NCBI RefSeq assembly: GCF_900163755.1
Contig: NZ_FUKI01000046.1
Span: 1 to 47,375 of the forward strand
Length of the DNA: 47,375 nucleotides
DNA from: Crenothrix polyspora
GTDB lineage: Bacteria; Pseudomonadota; Gammaproteobacteria; Methylococcales; Methylomonadaceae
Direction: 5' to 3'
Both the position numbers and the translations under genes were made by a program. The first letter of the stretch is position 1; every line of letters begins with the position of its first letter. The notes below the pieces were generated by a model. It did not search any database, had not been told where the DNA came from, and saw nothing but the letters and a program-made list of their open reading frames with translations. Of the stretch, positions 39,837 to 47,303 are shown piece by piece.

Positions 39837-40856
39837 TTAAGGGGCGGCAACGGCACTCAACAAACCTGTCAACAATGCTGGCAGCAGTTGCTCGTGCCGA
39901 TAGGCATACAGCGGGCTTAAAAATAAACGATGCCCCATACACGGGGCAAACACCGCCTGCACATCTTCCGGCAGCACATAATCGCGGCTATGCAGCCAGG
40001 CACGCACTTTCGCCGCCCGAATCAGGTAACTCATGCCACGCGGGCTAGCGCCGGACAGCATCAGTTGTGGCATCACCACATCGCTGAGCGTCACCCCAAA
40101 ATCCTGCGGTTTTTGCGTGGCTCGCCATAACGATAAGGCGTACTGCTTTAATTTTGCGCTGATCTGTATGTTTTGTTGCAGCTTTTCGGCAAAGCCATTT
40201 AATTGCGTGTACTCCATGCCAGAATCCGGCAGTTGGCTAATGAGTTGGTCGGTATCATGAAAGCGGGGGTTAAACATCAGCTCATCGAGCACGCTATCAC
40301 TACTGGGTACGTCAATATTAATTTCCATCATAAAGCGGTCTTTGGCAGCGGCGGGCAGTTCAAACGTCTCTTCTTTTTCCACACGATTGCGGTCAGCAAA
40401 CACTTGCAGGTGAGGAAACAGGTAATCCTGGTTAAAGGCGGCAATGCTGCGTTCGGCCATCGCCCTTAGCAACAAGGAATGCACTTGTGGGCGGGCACGG
40501 TTAATCTCATTAAAAAAGAACGTCGCCAGGTGTTCACCGTGATGCAGCAACGGGCCTGGGTCGACACGCGGTTTGCCGTCTTTATCCAGATAGGTATAGT
40601 AAATCAGGTCGCTGGGCATCAAATCTATCGTGCCCTCTATGCGTTGATAACCACCGCCTAAGCCATGAGCCACCGCACGCAACAGCGTTGTTTTGCCTAC
40701 GCCGACATTACCTTCCAGCAACACATGACCTCTGGCAAACACGGTAATGAGCATCAGCCGCACCACATCTTGCTGGCCAATCACCACCTGATTAATATGC
40801 TTTTCAAACTGCAAGGCTTTGTGCAGCCAATCTGTTAATTGCATCGTTGAGCTCAT
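39837..40856 (-). CDS. mxaR: MxaR, MoxR-type AAA+ ATPase
   Basis: The 339-residue protein has Walker A GNVGVGKTT (49-57), Walker B TFFFNEINRARP and an arginine-rich sensor region. It is the founding MoxR type, linked to methanol dehydrogenase activation. Two starts are possible: ATG 40856, or ATG 40844 (MQLTDWLHKAL), which has GAG 8 bases upstream; the second is slightly better. It is the first maturation gene after the hairpin-filled gap that follows mxaI. Confidence 0.9.
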   Translation of the reverse strand: MSSTMQLTDWLHKALQFEKHINQVVIGQQDVVRLMLITVFARGHVLLEGNVGVGKTTLLRAVAHGLGGGYQRIEGTIDLMPSDLIYYTYLDKDGKPRVDPGPLLHHGEHLATFFFNEINRARPQVHSLLLRAMAERSIAAFNQDYLFPHLQVFADRNRVEKEETFELPAAAKDRFMMEINIDVPSSDSVLDELMFNPRFHDTDQLISQLPDSGMEYTQLNGFAEKLQQNIQISAKLKQYALSLWRATQKPQDFGVTLSDVVMPQLMLSGASPRGMSYLIRAAKVRAWLHSRDYVLPEDVQAVFAPCMGHRLFLSPLYAYRHEQLLPALLTGLLSAVAAP

Positions 40857-40865
40857 GGGCTTTAT

Positions 40866-40895
40866 AAAAAAACTCCGGCGAAACCGTACCGGAGT
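40866..40895 (-). terminator. Intrinsic terminator between mxaI and mxaR
   Basis: A 7-bp GC-rich stem (40872-40878 with 40889-40895, 10-base loop) is followed on the minus strand by seven T residues. It is probably a partial stop after the structural genes. Downstream mxaR would depend on readthrough or an internal promoter. Confidence 0.8.
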
Positions 40896-40932
40896 GTTTG
40901 AGTGGTTAGTCTTAATTCAGTTTTTTACAACA

Positions 40933-40953
40933 CCTGAAATACTGGATTTCAGG
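40933..40953 (-). other. Hairpin in the mxaI-mxaR spacer (second of three)
   Basis: A perfect 8-bp stem, CCTGAAAT with ATTTCAGG (40933-40940 and 40946-40953), has a 5-base loop. No T-run directly follows on the minus strand, so it is more likely a processing or stability element than a terminator. Confidence 0.65.
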
Positions 40954-40955
40954 AT

Positions 40956-40993
40956 GGGCATAAACACCTGCATAGGGAATGGTGTTTATGCCC
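40956..40993 (-). other. Strong hairpin after mxaI (first of three)
   Basis: A perfect 13-bp stem (40956-40968 with 40981-40993, GGGCATAAACACC arm) and a 12-base loop lie 43 bases after the mxaI stop. There is no T-run. It is likely a 3' end-stabilising element for the mxaFJGI message. Confidence 0.8.
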
Positions 40994-41035
40994 GACCAGC
41001 AAAACTGTACTGCTAAACTTACAGACTGCGAGGCT

Positions 41036-41320
41036 TTAATTTATATCATCTACATCGTAGATAAACTTGCCAGTTTTAACTAAGTTTTCATGACGCTTTT
41101 GGTTACGAGCTTCCATTTCCGTTATCGATTGTGATTGCTTGTTCAATTCATTCGGGTCATGTTTAGGGTCGTATTTACTGCCTTCCACTTTCTCAGGATA
41201 ACCGGGCTTAGGTTCCCAGCATACGCCTGGCTCTTTACAGTTGGTACCATCGTAGGCCATAGCAGAGTGTGACACCCACGCCAAAGCGGCACTAATTACC
41301 AGTAGTACGGTTTTTTTCAT
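41036..41320 (-). CDS. mxaI: Methanol dehydrogenase small (beta) subunit
   Basis: The 94-residue precursor has a signal peptide cleaved after SHSAMA. The mature YDGTNCKEPGVCWEPKPGYP holds the two Cys of the family disulphide, followed by a long Lys-rich helix. It pairs with MxaF in the alpha2beta2 periplasmic enzyme. The GAGGAG ribosome-binding site is strong. It lies 18 bases after mxaG. Confidence 0.97.
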   Translation of the reverse strand: MKKTVLLVISAALAWVSHSAMAYDGTNCKEPGVCWEPKPGYPEKVEGSKYDPKHDPNELNKQSQSITEMEARNQKRHENLVKTGKFIYDVDDIN

Positions 41321-41338
41321 CGTTTATCTCCTCGTTAA

Positions 41339-41812
41339 TTATTTTAGCCATTTGGCTTTTTTCGGATTACCTTTATAGATGTCGCGAAGATGCGCCATAA
41401 TCTGCAACATTTCATCCGTCGTTAAATTGTTATACTGCGGCCCCATCATGCCATTTGCACCGCCAAACAAGACCTCAAACAAGCCTTGATCGGTGGCATT
41501 AGCAGGATAAGTCCAGTAATCATCCGCTAAACCAGGCCCAAGCTTCCCCTCGGCTTCATGGCCATGACAGCCTGAACAGGCGGTCATATAAAGATCGTGG
41601 CCTTTTTGCACGACTTCGGCATTACCGTTATAAGGGTTTTTACCGGTCTCCTTAAACTGCTTAAACGCCTCGGTGTCGCCGCCTTTTTTAGCGACACTAA
41701 AATCCAGCGGTTGCCCGGTAATCACGTTACGAAACGTCAGCTCAGCCGTGGCTGTCATACTGGCCAAGCTAAGCGTCAGTGCGATTATTAGCCCTAATTG
41801 TTTCTTTTTCAT
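41339..41812 (-). CDS. mxaG: Cytochrome cL, electron acceptor of methanol dehydrogenase
   Basis: The start is set at ATG 41812, with AGGA 5 bases upstream; an ATG two codons earlier (41818) overlaps that site. A signal peptide ends near TATA. One haem c motif CSGCH (Cys79, Cys82, His83) is present, with an axial Met likely in GANGMMGPQYN. The 157-residue precursor is close to the usual length. It takes electrons from PQQ in MxaFI and passes them to a class I cytochrome c. Confidence 0.95.
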   Translation of the reverse strand: MKKKQLGLIIALTLSLASMTATAELTFRNVITGQPLDFSVAKKGGDTEAFKQFKETGKNPYNGNAEVVQKGHDLYMTACSGCHGHEAEGKLGPGLADDYWTYPANATDQGLFEVLFGGANGMMGPQYNNLTTDEMLQIMAHLRDIYKGNPKKAKWLK

Positions 41813-41829
41813 TGCCATCCTACAGTTGA

Positions 41830-42666
41830 TTATTTTTCGGGTTCGTCAAGTAAGGGAATTCCCTCTTCTTCTAGCAACTCAGTTATTTCATCTTGTTGAT
41901 CGTCAATCACTTTATTAAGCGACTGCAACAACGCTTGGTCGTTTTTGCGTACCCCCATAGACGTGCTGTAATGAAAACCGACTTTTTGGCCATCGGCACG
42001 AACGTTATCATCAGGAATCATCGTCATCACCAGCGGTGTGGTTGATGACTTCACGTAACGAGCAGCAGACGGTGCCCACAGTACGGCGACTTCGGCATGT
42101 CCTGAGGACACCTCCGACACCAGTTTGGACGACTCATACTTTATGTACTGATTGCGGCGCGATTTAAAGCCCACCAACTCCTGTGAATAATTGAACATGT
42201 CGTTGTAACGGCCAATGGCTCGCATCATGACTTCGGCAGGCGTACCTGGCACAAAGGCGATGCGTTGCACTTTTTTGCGTAACGCTTCACTGTCCCAATT
42301 TTTCAAATCCAGCGCGTCGCTCTCGCGGGAAATAAACACATAACCGGAGCGGTAATACGGCTTGGTAGTGAGTAATCTGGGATCGCCCGTATCCGTACCT
42401 AAGACAACATCGCATAACCCTTTGTCCAAAGAATCACGCACAAAATAACGCGGGTCAGTCCAGCTCACAAATTCAACTTTGCGTTCCAAGGCTTTACCTA
42501 ATAACAAAGCCAATTTATTTTCAAAACCTTCCCCTGCTTTATTGGAATAAGGCATTTCGTCTTCTGCGGAACACACCTTAAGGGGTTTACCTTCGGCAGA
42601 TACAGTAGCTGCATACCCATAACTCAATAGCGACAGCGTTAATAACCAAAACCTAGTTTTGTACAT
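41830..42666 (-). CDS. mxaJ: MxaJ, periplasmic solute-binding-like assembly protein
   Basis: The start is set at ATG 42666, preceded by GAGAG 6 bases upstream; an ATG four codons earlier (42678) lacks a site. The 278-residue product has a signal peptide (YKTRFWLLTLSLLSYGYAATVSA) and an SBP type 3 fold: LKVCSAEDEMPYSNKAGEGFENKLA, GLCDVVLGTDTGDPRLLTTKPYYRSGYVF (by parts). MxaJ is required for methanol dehydrogenase function in methylotrophs, perhaps as an assembly chaperone. It ends 17 bases before the mxaG start. Confidence 0.92.
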   Translation of the reverse strand: MYKTRFWLLTLSLLSYGYAATVSAEGKPLKVCSAEDEMPYSNKAGEGFENKLALLLGKALERKVEFVSWTDPRYFVRDSLDKGLCDVVLGTDTGDPRLLTTKPYYRSGYVFISRESDALDLKNWDSEALRKKVQRIAFVPGTPAEVMMRAIGRYNDMFNYSQELVGFKSRRNQYIKYESSKLVSEVSSGHAEVAVLWAPSAARYVKSSTTPLVMTMIPDDNVRADGQKVGFHYSTSMGVRKNDQALLQSLNKVIDDQQDEITELLEEEGIPLLDEPEK

Positions 42667-42739
42667 AGTTACTCTCATGACGATTGTTTAAAGGGATCTA
42701 AGTGACAGGAATTAGCAAATACTACCCCCGTCCTAAACG

Positions 42740-44548
42740 TTAATATCCCAATGAAAACACCATGACACCACCGCCTTGCTGGGTATAGTGCGCCAATTCC
42801 TTAAACGCACCCACCGCTCCCAAACCGGCGGTTGGATCTTGCAAATCGAACACTAAGCCGACACCCGGCCAGCCGCCCACACCATAATAAATCGCAAGGT
42901 ATTGGCGACCATTATGTTCGTAAGTAATGGGATGACCAATAACGCCGGAGGGCAGTTTAAACTTCCACAATTCTTTACCGTTACGGCTGTCACGGGCTTT
43001 AATTTGGCCATCTAAAGTACCGTAGAACACCAGGTTACCTGCTGTCGCCGTGGTTCCGCCCCAAACCGCAAATTTTTCCTGCACTTCCCATTTAAATTCA
43101 CCAGTGACAGAATCCATCGCCTTAACCTGTCCCAGTGTGCCTTTTGGGCCTGGATACATGTTTAAGGTGGCACCGACGAAGAACTGGCCAGCGCGATAGG
43201 GCAGCATAAACGGTTCCCAATCCATACAGATGTGGTTAATGCCCATGAAGAACAGTTTTTTCTCTGGATCGTAAGACTCTAGCCCTTGGTTGTGATAACC
43301 CATAGCGGAGGGGCAAATACCTTTGGCTTCGTGATCCATGTGTGTTGAAAACTCGGGGTCACGAATCGGCAAGCCGGTTTTTAAATCAACTTTTTTCACC
43401 CAGTTAACGGTATCGTCAATTTTAAAGGCATTGACCAGCGTGCCGTTTTCGCGGTTCAAGGTATACACCAAGCCGTTACGGTCGGGATGAGTCAACAGTT
43501 TGGTCATTTTGCCGTCAACCATTTGCTCAGACAGCCCCATGTAATTAACACCGGCGTAATCCCATTCATCATGCGGGGTTTTCTGGTAACCGAATTTGGC
43601 TTCACCGGTATTGATGTCGCGTCCCCAAATGGTCATCGTCCATTTATTGTCGCCAGGGCGCATGGTTTCATTCCAAGGTGCAGGATTACCTGAGCCGTAA
43701 TACAGCATGTCCAAATCAGGGTCGAAAGCGTACCACCCCCAGTTGGTGCCGCCGCCTATTTTCCAGGCATCGCCTTCCCAGGTTTTTAAACCTAGCCCAA
43801 ACTGGCCATAATGAGGGTTGGCGCTGTTAAAATCCTTGGCCAGCTTGATGTCTTCATCAGGGCCGGTGGCATAAACACGCCACACCTGCTTGCCGTCTTT
43901 AATGCTATAAGCGGTCGCATAGCCTCTTACCCCCAGCTCAGCGCCGGAACTGCCAACAATCACCAAATCTTTGGCGACAAAAGGCGCTACAGTCAACGTT
44001 GAACCCATCGCTATATCGGAATTTTCCATTTTCCATAACAGCTCACCGGTCTTGGCATTTAAGGCGACAATATGACCATCGAGCTGATTTTGGAAAATGG
44101 TGGCCGGATAATCTTTACCGGCTGGTGCATACGCTAAACCACGATTGACTACGTCGCAACATGCTACCGCCCGCGCAGCTGGATTTTGTTTGGGTTTGTA
44201 TTCCCACAATATTTTGTCGGTATCATCCAGGCTGATAGCAAAAATATTATTCGGGAACGGCGTGTGTACATACATGATGCCATCAATGACTAGCGGCCCA
44301 CCTTCGTGGCCATTCAACACACCGGTAGAAAAAGACCAGGCCGGTTTTAAATGGCGGACGTTCTGATTATTAATCTGATCTAATTTACTGTAGTGTGTAG
44401 CGCCATAATCTTTGGTTTGCATGGCCCAGTTTTCATCGTTTTCAGACAATTTTGCCAAATCTTTATTAGCAAATGTCGGCACCGTGACTGCAATTAGCGC
44501 AACGCCACAAACCACTTGGGTTAGCGTGGACAATCTAAAAAACCTCAT
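42740..44548 (-). CDS. mxaF: Calcium-type methanol dehydrogenase large subunit (PQQ)
   Basis: The 602-residue precursor has a signal peptide to Ala27. Family residues fall exactly on the mature numbering of the Methylorubrum enzyme: adjacent Cys103-Cys104 (VACCDVV), Glu177 (GAELGVRG), Asn261 (GSGNPAPW) and the catalytic base Asp303 ([10 protein letters not shown]). The residue two after Asp303 is Ala, not the extra Asp of lanthanide-type XoxF, so this is the calcium enzyme. It oxidises methanol to formaldehyde in the periplasm. The ATG has AGGGAG upstream. It is the first gene of the mxa operon. Confidence 0.98.
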   Translation of the reverse strand: MRFFRLSTLTQVVCGVALIAVTVPTFANKDLAKLSENDENWAMQTKDYGATHYSKLDQINNQNVRHLKPAWSFSTGVLNGHEGGPLVIDGIMYVHTPFPNNIFAISLDDTDKILWEYKPKQNPAARAVACCDVVNRGLAYAPAGKDYPATIFQNQLDGHIVALNAKTGELLWKMENSDIAMGSTLTVAPFVAKDLVIVGSSGAELGVRGYATAYSIKDGKQVWRVYATGPDEDIKLAKDFNSANPHYGQFGLGLKTWEGDAWKIGGGTNWGWYAFDPDLDMLYYGSGNPAPWNETMRPGDNKWTMTIWGRDINTGEAKFGYQKTPHDEWDYAGVNYMGLSEQMVDGKMTKLLTHPDRNGLVYTLNRENGTLVNAFKIDDTVNWVKKVDLKTGLPIRDPEFSTHMDHEAKGICPSAMGYHNQGLESYDPEKKLFFMGINHICMDWEPFMLPYRAGQFFVGATLNMYPGPKGTLGQVKAMDSVTGEFKWEVQEKFAVWGGTTATAGNLVFYGTLDGQIKARDSRNGKELWKFKLPSGVIGHPITYEHNGRQYLAIYYGVGGWPGVGLVFDLQDPTAGLGAVGAFKELAHYTQQGGGVMVFSLGY

Positions 44549-44856
44549 AATGACTCCCTATTGGTATTATTTGTTATAAACAAAAACCCCAGTGCCTTGA
44601 TGCTGTTAATTGCGGATAAGCGGCTTTCTTGATCGAAACTCATACACCAACGCACAAGGGTTTTGCAGGGCACATGCTACGCGAGCAAGACACAGAGCCG
44701 TTACGGAATAAACGCCAAATTTGACAGGAAAAACACAGAAAATGGCGAGTGAATTTTTCCCCAAGATTTGCCAGCCTTATTTCAGGAAAAACCCCTATAG
44801 CTAAATTGAATCTGCTTTGGCATCATTGAAGTAATTTTTTTTGCTTAAGACATTTC
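44549..44856. other. Divergent regulatory region between mxaF and mxaB
   Basis: This 308-base stretch must contain the mxaF promoter and the mxaB promoter. I found no convincing sigma-70 match for mxaF, which fits an activator-dependent promoter. A TTGACA is present on the plus strand near 44721, but without a good -10. No coding frame is seen. Confidence 0.6.
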
Positions 44857-45510
44857 ATGACTGACAAAATCAACGTGTTATTAGTCGATGACCATGCTGT
44901 CGTTAGGGCGGGATACAAAACCTACTTGGGTTTATCGAACAAAATTGGACAAATTTTTGAAGCCGATCGCGGTGAGACGGCTATTCAACTGTATCAGGAA
45001 CATTATCCTGATATTGTGGTGATGGATTTATCCATGCCAGGCATTGGTGGCTTTGAGAGCATCAGGCGACTGATACATCGACATCCAAAATGTAAAATAC
45101 TGGTGTTCAGCATCCACAATGAGATGGCTTATGTGACACGCGCCATTAAAGCGGGTGCAAAAGGCTATGTGAATAAAAACAATAATCCGGAAATTTTGGT
45201 CAATGCGGTTTATACCATTGCCCAGGGCGGTACTTTTGTCGATCCTGACCTGGTTCAAGGGCTAGCTATAATCCTGACCAACTCACAAGATGAGTCTGAC
45301 AAGGTGCAGCAATTGTCGCCTCGGGAGTTTGACGTGTTCTGTTTGTTGGCCAACGGCTACAGCACTCGAAAAGCCGCAGAAAAACTGTGCTTAAGCTATA
45401 AAACCGTGTGCAATCACACCACGTCTATTAAAGAAAAAATGGGGGTAGAAACCTTGGCGGAACTCACGTTGATTGCCAGTCGCCAAGGCATTATTGATAT
45501 GCAGCAATAG
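44857..45510 (+). CDS. mxaB: MxaB-like response regulator (NarL/LuxR family)
   Basis: The 217-residue protein has a receiver domain (VLLVDDHAVVRAGY, Asp57 in IVVMDLSMPG) and a C-terminal LuxR-type helix-turn-helix (LSPREFDVFCLLANGYSTRKAAEKLCLSYKTVCNHTTSIKEKMGV, by parts). Its position divergent from mxaF matches MxaB of gammaproteobacterial methanotrophs, an activator of mxaF. No kinase gene is adjacent; the MoxY-like kinase at 33069 is the nearest candidate. It is a paralogue of the regulator at 34382. Confidence 0.88.
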   Translation: MTDKINVLLVDDHAVVRAGYKTYLGLSNKIGQIFEADRGETAIQLYQEHYPDIVVMDLSMPGIGGFESIRRLIHRHPKCKILVFSIHNEMAYVTRAIKAGAKGYVNKNNNPEILVNAVYTIAQGGTFVDPDLVQGLAIILTNSQDESDKVQQLSPREFDVFCLLANGYSTRKAAEKLCLSYKTVCNHTTSIKEKMGVETLAELTLIASRQGIIDMQQ

Positions 45511-45532
45511 CATAAGGAAGGAGGATGGGCTG

Positions 45533-46069
45533 TTATTTTTCCAGCTTTTGTTGCAAACCGGTAAGCCCATGCTTAATAAATGTATTCATCGCTTCCACCG
45601 CAGCAGCGTCATTTTGGTTTTCTGGCGGTGAATTGCTGGTATCACCACGATAAAAACGCCCTTTAATTGTAACTTCGCTTTTATTGATGTCAGCTTCCGC
45701 AGGCAGTACCTGTAAACTGACGGTATAAGAACTCACCGGAAACGCCTGGGGATTTTCTTTTTTCAGGCGAAAACTGTATTCATGGTCTTTGTCGCTATAA
45801 AAATCCAGTTCATCCTGCAATTCACCGCCATTTTGCAACACCAGGGTGCGGATGCCACCGGATTCGTGCTTGCCGTCGCCATGGCTGCTTTTGACATCAG
45901 GATGCCAATTGACGATAGCGCCAAAGTCCTTAACAACATCCCACACCTTATCAACCGATGCGTTGATAACGATACTCTCTTTCGCTTTTTGTGGTGTTGG
46001 GCCATGCGCGAATACGCTTAATGGCAGCAATACCATGCTAACCAAAAGTACCGAAAACAATTTCTGCAT
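45533..46069 (-). CDS. mxaD: MxaD, periplasmic SRPBCC-fold protein
   Basis: The 178-residue precursor has a signal peptide ending near SVFA. The mature part is an SRPBCC/polyketide-cyclase-like fold: SIVINASVDKVWDVVKDFGAIVNWHPDVKSSHGDG (by parts), LDFYSDKDHEYSFRL. MxaD helps methanol dehydrogenase interact with cytochrome cL in Methylorubrum. It is transcribed alone, convergent with mxaB (22-base gap), outside the main mxa operon. A hairpin overlaps its ribosome-binding region. Confidence 0.88.
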   Translation of the reverse strand: MQKLFSVLLVSMVLLPLSVFAHGPTPQKAKESIVINASVDKVWDVVKDFGAIVNWHPDVKSSHGDGKHESGGIRTLVLQNGGELQDELDFYSDKDHEYSFRLKKENPQAFPVSSYTVSLQVLPAEADINKSEVTIKGRFYRGDTSNSPPENQNDAAAVEAMNTFIKHGLTGLQQKLEK

Positions 46070-46423
46070 AACTCAACCCTGTAATAATAAATACGCAATT
46101 ATTACAGGAGCCGACCTAAAACCATTGGGCGGCTTTCCTAAAATCACCAGGAAATTTTCATTTTGATCATGTACATATCAACATCATGAGGCTATTTTGC
46201 ATAGATGTTTTGCCAATCGGCAGCAACATTTCTTTTTTAGCGTAGCTCTATCCCCATAAAACCTCAATTTGGGTATATGGCTTGTTTTAATTTTTTGTAA
46301 CCGCTCACCTACCCCTTGTAAACACGATTGATTGCTCAAAAAATTGTGTAAGTCATTGAGGCATTCGCTGCCCCCCTCAAGTATGGCTGATTTAACGACC
46401 TCAAATACAAAACCTTCAGGCAA
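46070..46423. other. Gap between mxaD and the RNA candidate
   Basis: Besides the leader hairpin at 46078-46108, nothing firm is seen. A minus-strand frame (46184-46423, TTG start) shows no family likeness and is not accepted. Confidence 0.4.
46078..46108 (-). promoter_or_regulatory. Inverted repeat in the mxaD leader, overlapping the Shine-Dalgarno
   Basis: A perfect 11-bp arm pair, CCTGTAATAAT and ATTATTACAGG (46098-46108 and 46078-46088), has a 9-base loop. On the mxaD mRNA the second arm ends in ACAGG, which is the start of the probable AGGG ribosome-binding site 7 bases before the ATG. It could be an operator or a translational switch. Confidence 0.65.
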
Positions 46424-46603
46424 TAAAAAGCCCGCATAAAGCGGGCACTCTGAGTTTTGTTATTTTTATTATTTAGCTATTAACATCAAATTATTAATGC
46501 CTACTCAAAAAGTTTTTATCTAATTATTATTATCAGTAGCTTTTCAGCTATCTTCTCCCCCTCTTTAAACCAGCTTCTCAACTGGTTTAGCTCCTAAAAG
46601 CTG
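46424..46603 (-). ncRNA. Candidate small RNA or structured leader (about 180 nt)
   Basis: The minus strand has a promoter just upstream (46609-46636) and an intrinsic terminator at the end (46425-46446). In between are AGCT-tttagg-AGCT (46589-46602), an 8-bp hairpin TAAACCAG/CTGGTTTA (46566-46589) and TAGCT-GAAA-AGCTA, a stem with a GNRA tetraloop (46537-46550). A CCCC/GGGG pairing (46603-46606 with 46557-46560) could enclose the first two if transcription starts early enough. No known RNA family is recognised. It might instead be a leader for mxaD. Confidence 0.45.
46425..46446 (-). terminator. Intrinsic terminator of the RNA candidate or cobU
   Basis: The stem is GCCCGC/GCGGGC (46430-46435 with 46441-46446) with a 5-base loop, followed on the minus strand by TTTTTATT. 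It can end either a transcript from cobU or one from the promoter at 46609-46636. Confidence 0.85.
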
Positions 46604-46608
46604 GGGTG

Positions 46609-46636
46609 ATTTTACCTTAAAAAAACAAAGTGTCTA
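46609..46636 (-). promoter_or_regulatory. Sigma-70-like promoter in the cobU-mxaD gap
   Basis: On the minus strand, TAGACA (46631-46636), a 16-base spacer and TAAAAT (46609-46614) are found; each box is five of six to consensus. The start would be near 46602-46603. Confidence 0.55.
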
Positions 46637-46793
46637 TCAAATGATAATTAATTACATCTAAAAAAATAATTTTAAAAAAAAAGTTAAATATTACCAACAA
46701 CTTGAATTTTTTTAAGATCATATTTTTCTTAAACAAACTGGCAATAATTGCCGTTAGTGCCTATTTTTTCTTAAAAGTTCATTGTGAAAATAA

Positions 46794-47303
46794 TTATTTC
46801 ATAGCGATTTTTAGACCTGCACTGCACAAAAACACTTCATCGCAGTGCTGCGCCATCATTTGCGCCGCCTTACCTGACACATCGACAAACTGGCGTGCCA
46901 ACGCATTATCAGGAATAATCCCCAAACCTACCTCATTATGCACCAACACCAAATCACACGACACCTTCATTACTGTCTCAAGCTCCAACAAAATATCAGT
47001 TTCTGGTACTTGATGATAAAGCATATTATTTAGCCACATGGATACACACTCAACCAGCACAGGTCTTTTACATAGCTCCAGCGTCGCCAACAACTGCATT
47101 GGTTCTTCAAGCGTCACAAAGTGATCTTGCCGACGTTGTTGATGAATAGCAATACGCGCAGACATTTCCTCATCAATAAACTCAGTCGTCGCCAAATAAT
47201 AAGGCTTATCCGGCGCTGTCCTATGAATATGTGCTTTTAAAATATACGCCTCCGCCAATCGAGATTTACCGCTTTTTACGCCACCTATAAACAAGGTCTT
47301 CAT
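46794..47303 (-). CDS. cobU: Adenosylcobinamide kinase/guanylyltransferase
   Basis: The enzyme phosphorylates adenosylcobinamide and adds GMP in the last part of vitamin B12 assembly. The start is set at ATG 47303 (MKTLFIGGVKSGKSRLAEAY), with AGGA 8 bases upstream; an in-frame start at 47333 is less likely. The P-loop GGVKSGKS (7-14), the IAIHQQRR segment with the likely guanylated His, and the C-terminal NEVGLGIIPDNALARQFVDVSGKAAQMMA match CobU. The 169-residue length is normal. Further cob genes may lie beyond the window. Confidence 0.92.
   Translation of the reverse strand: MKTLFIGGVKSGKSRLAEAYILKAHIHRTAPDKPYYLATTEFIDEEMSARIAIHQQRRQDHFVTLEEPMQLLATLELCKRPVLVECVSMWLNNMLYHQVPETDILLELETVMKVSCDLVLVHNEVGLGIIPDNALARQFVDVSGKAAQMMAQHCDEVFLCSAGLKIAMK

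Noticed and set aside
44715-44750. TTGACA on the plus strand as an mxaB promoter
   Set aside because: No acceptable -10 box lies 16 to 18 bases downstream (GGCGAG or TGGCGA).
46184-46423. 79-residue minus-strand frame between mxaD and the RNA candidate
   Set aside because: TTG start directly in the terminator T-run, a run of Cys and Lys residues, no family likeness and no ribosome-binding site.
46424-46603. 6S RNA as the identity of the roughly 180-nt RNA candidate
   Set aside because: The size fits, but there is no single long imperfect hairpin with a central bubble; instead several short separate hairpins are seen.
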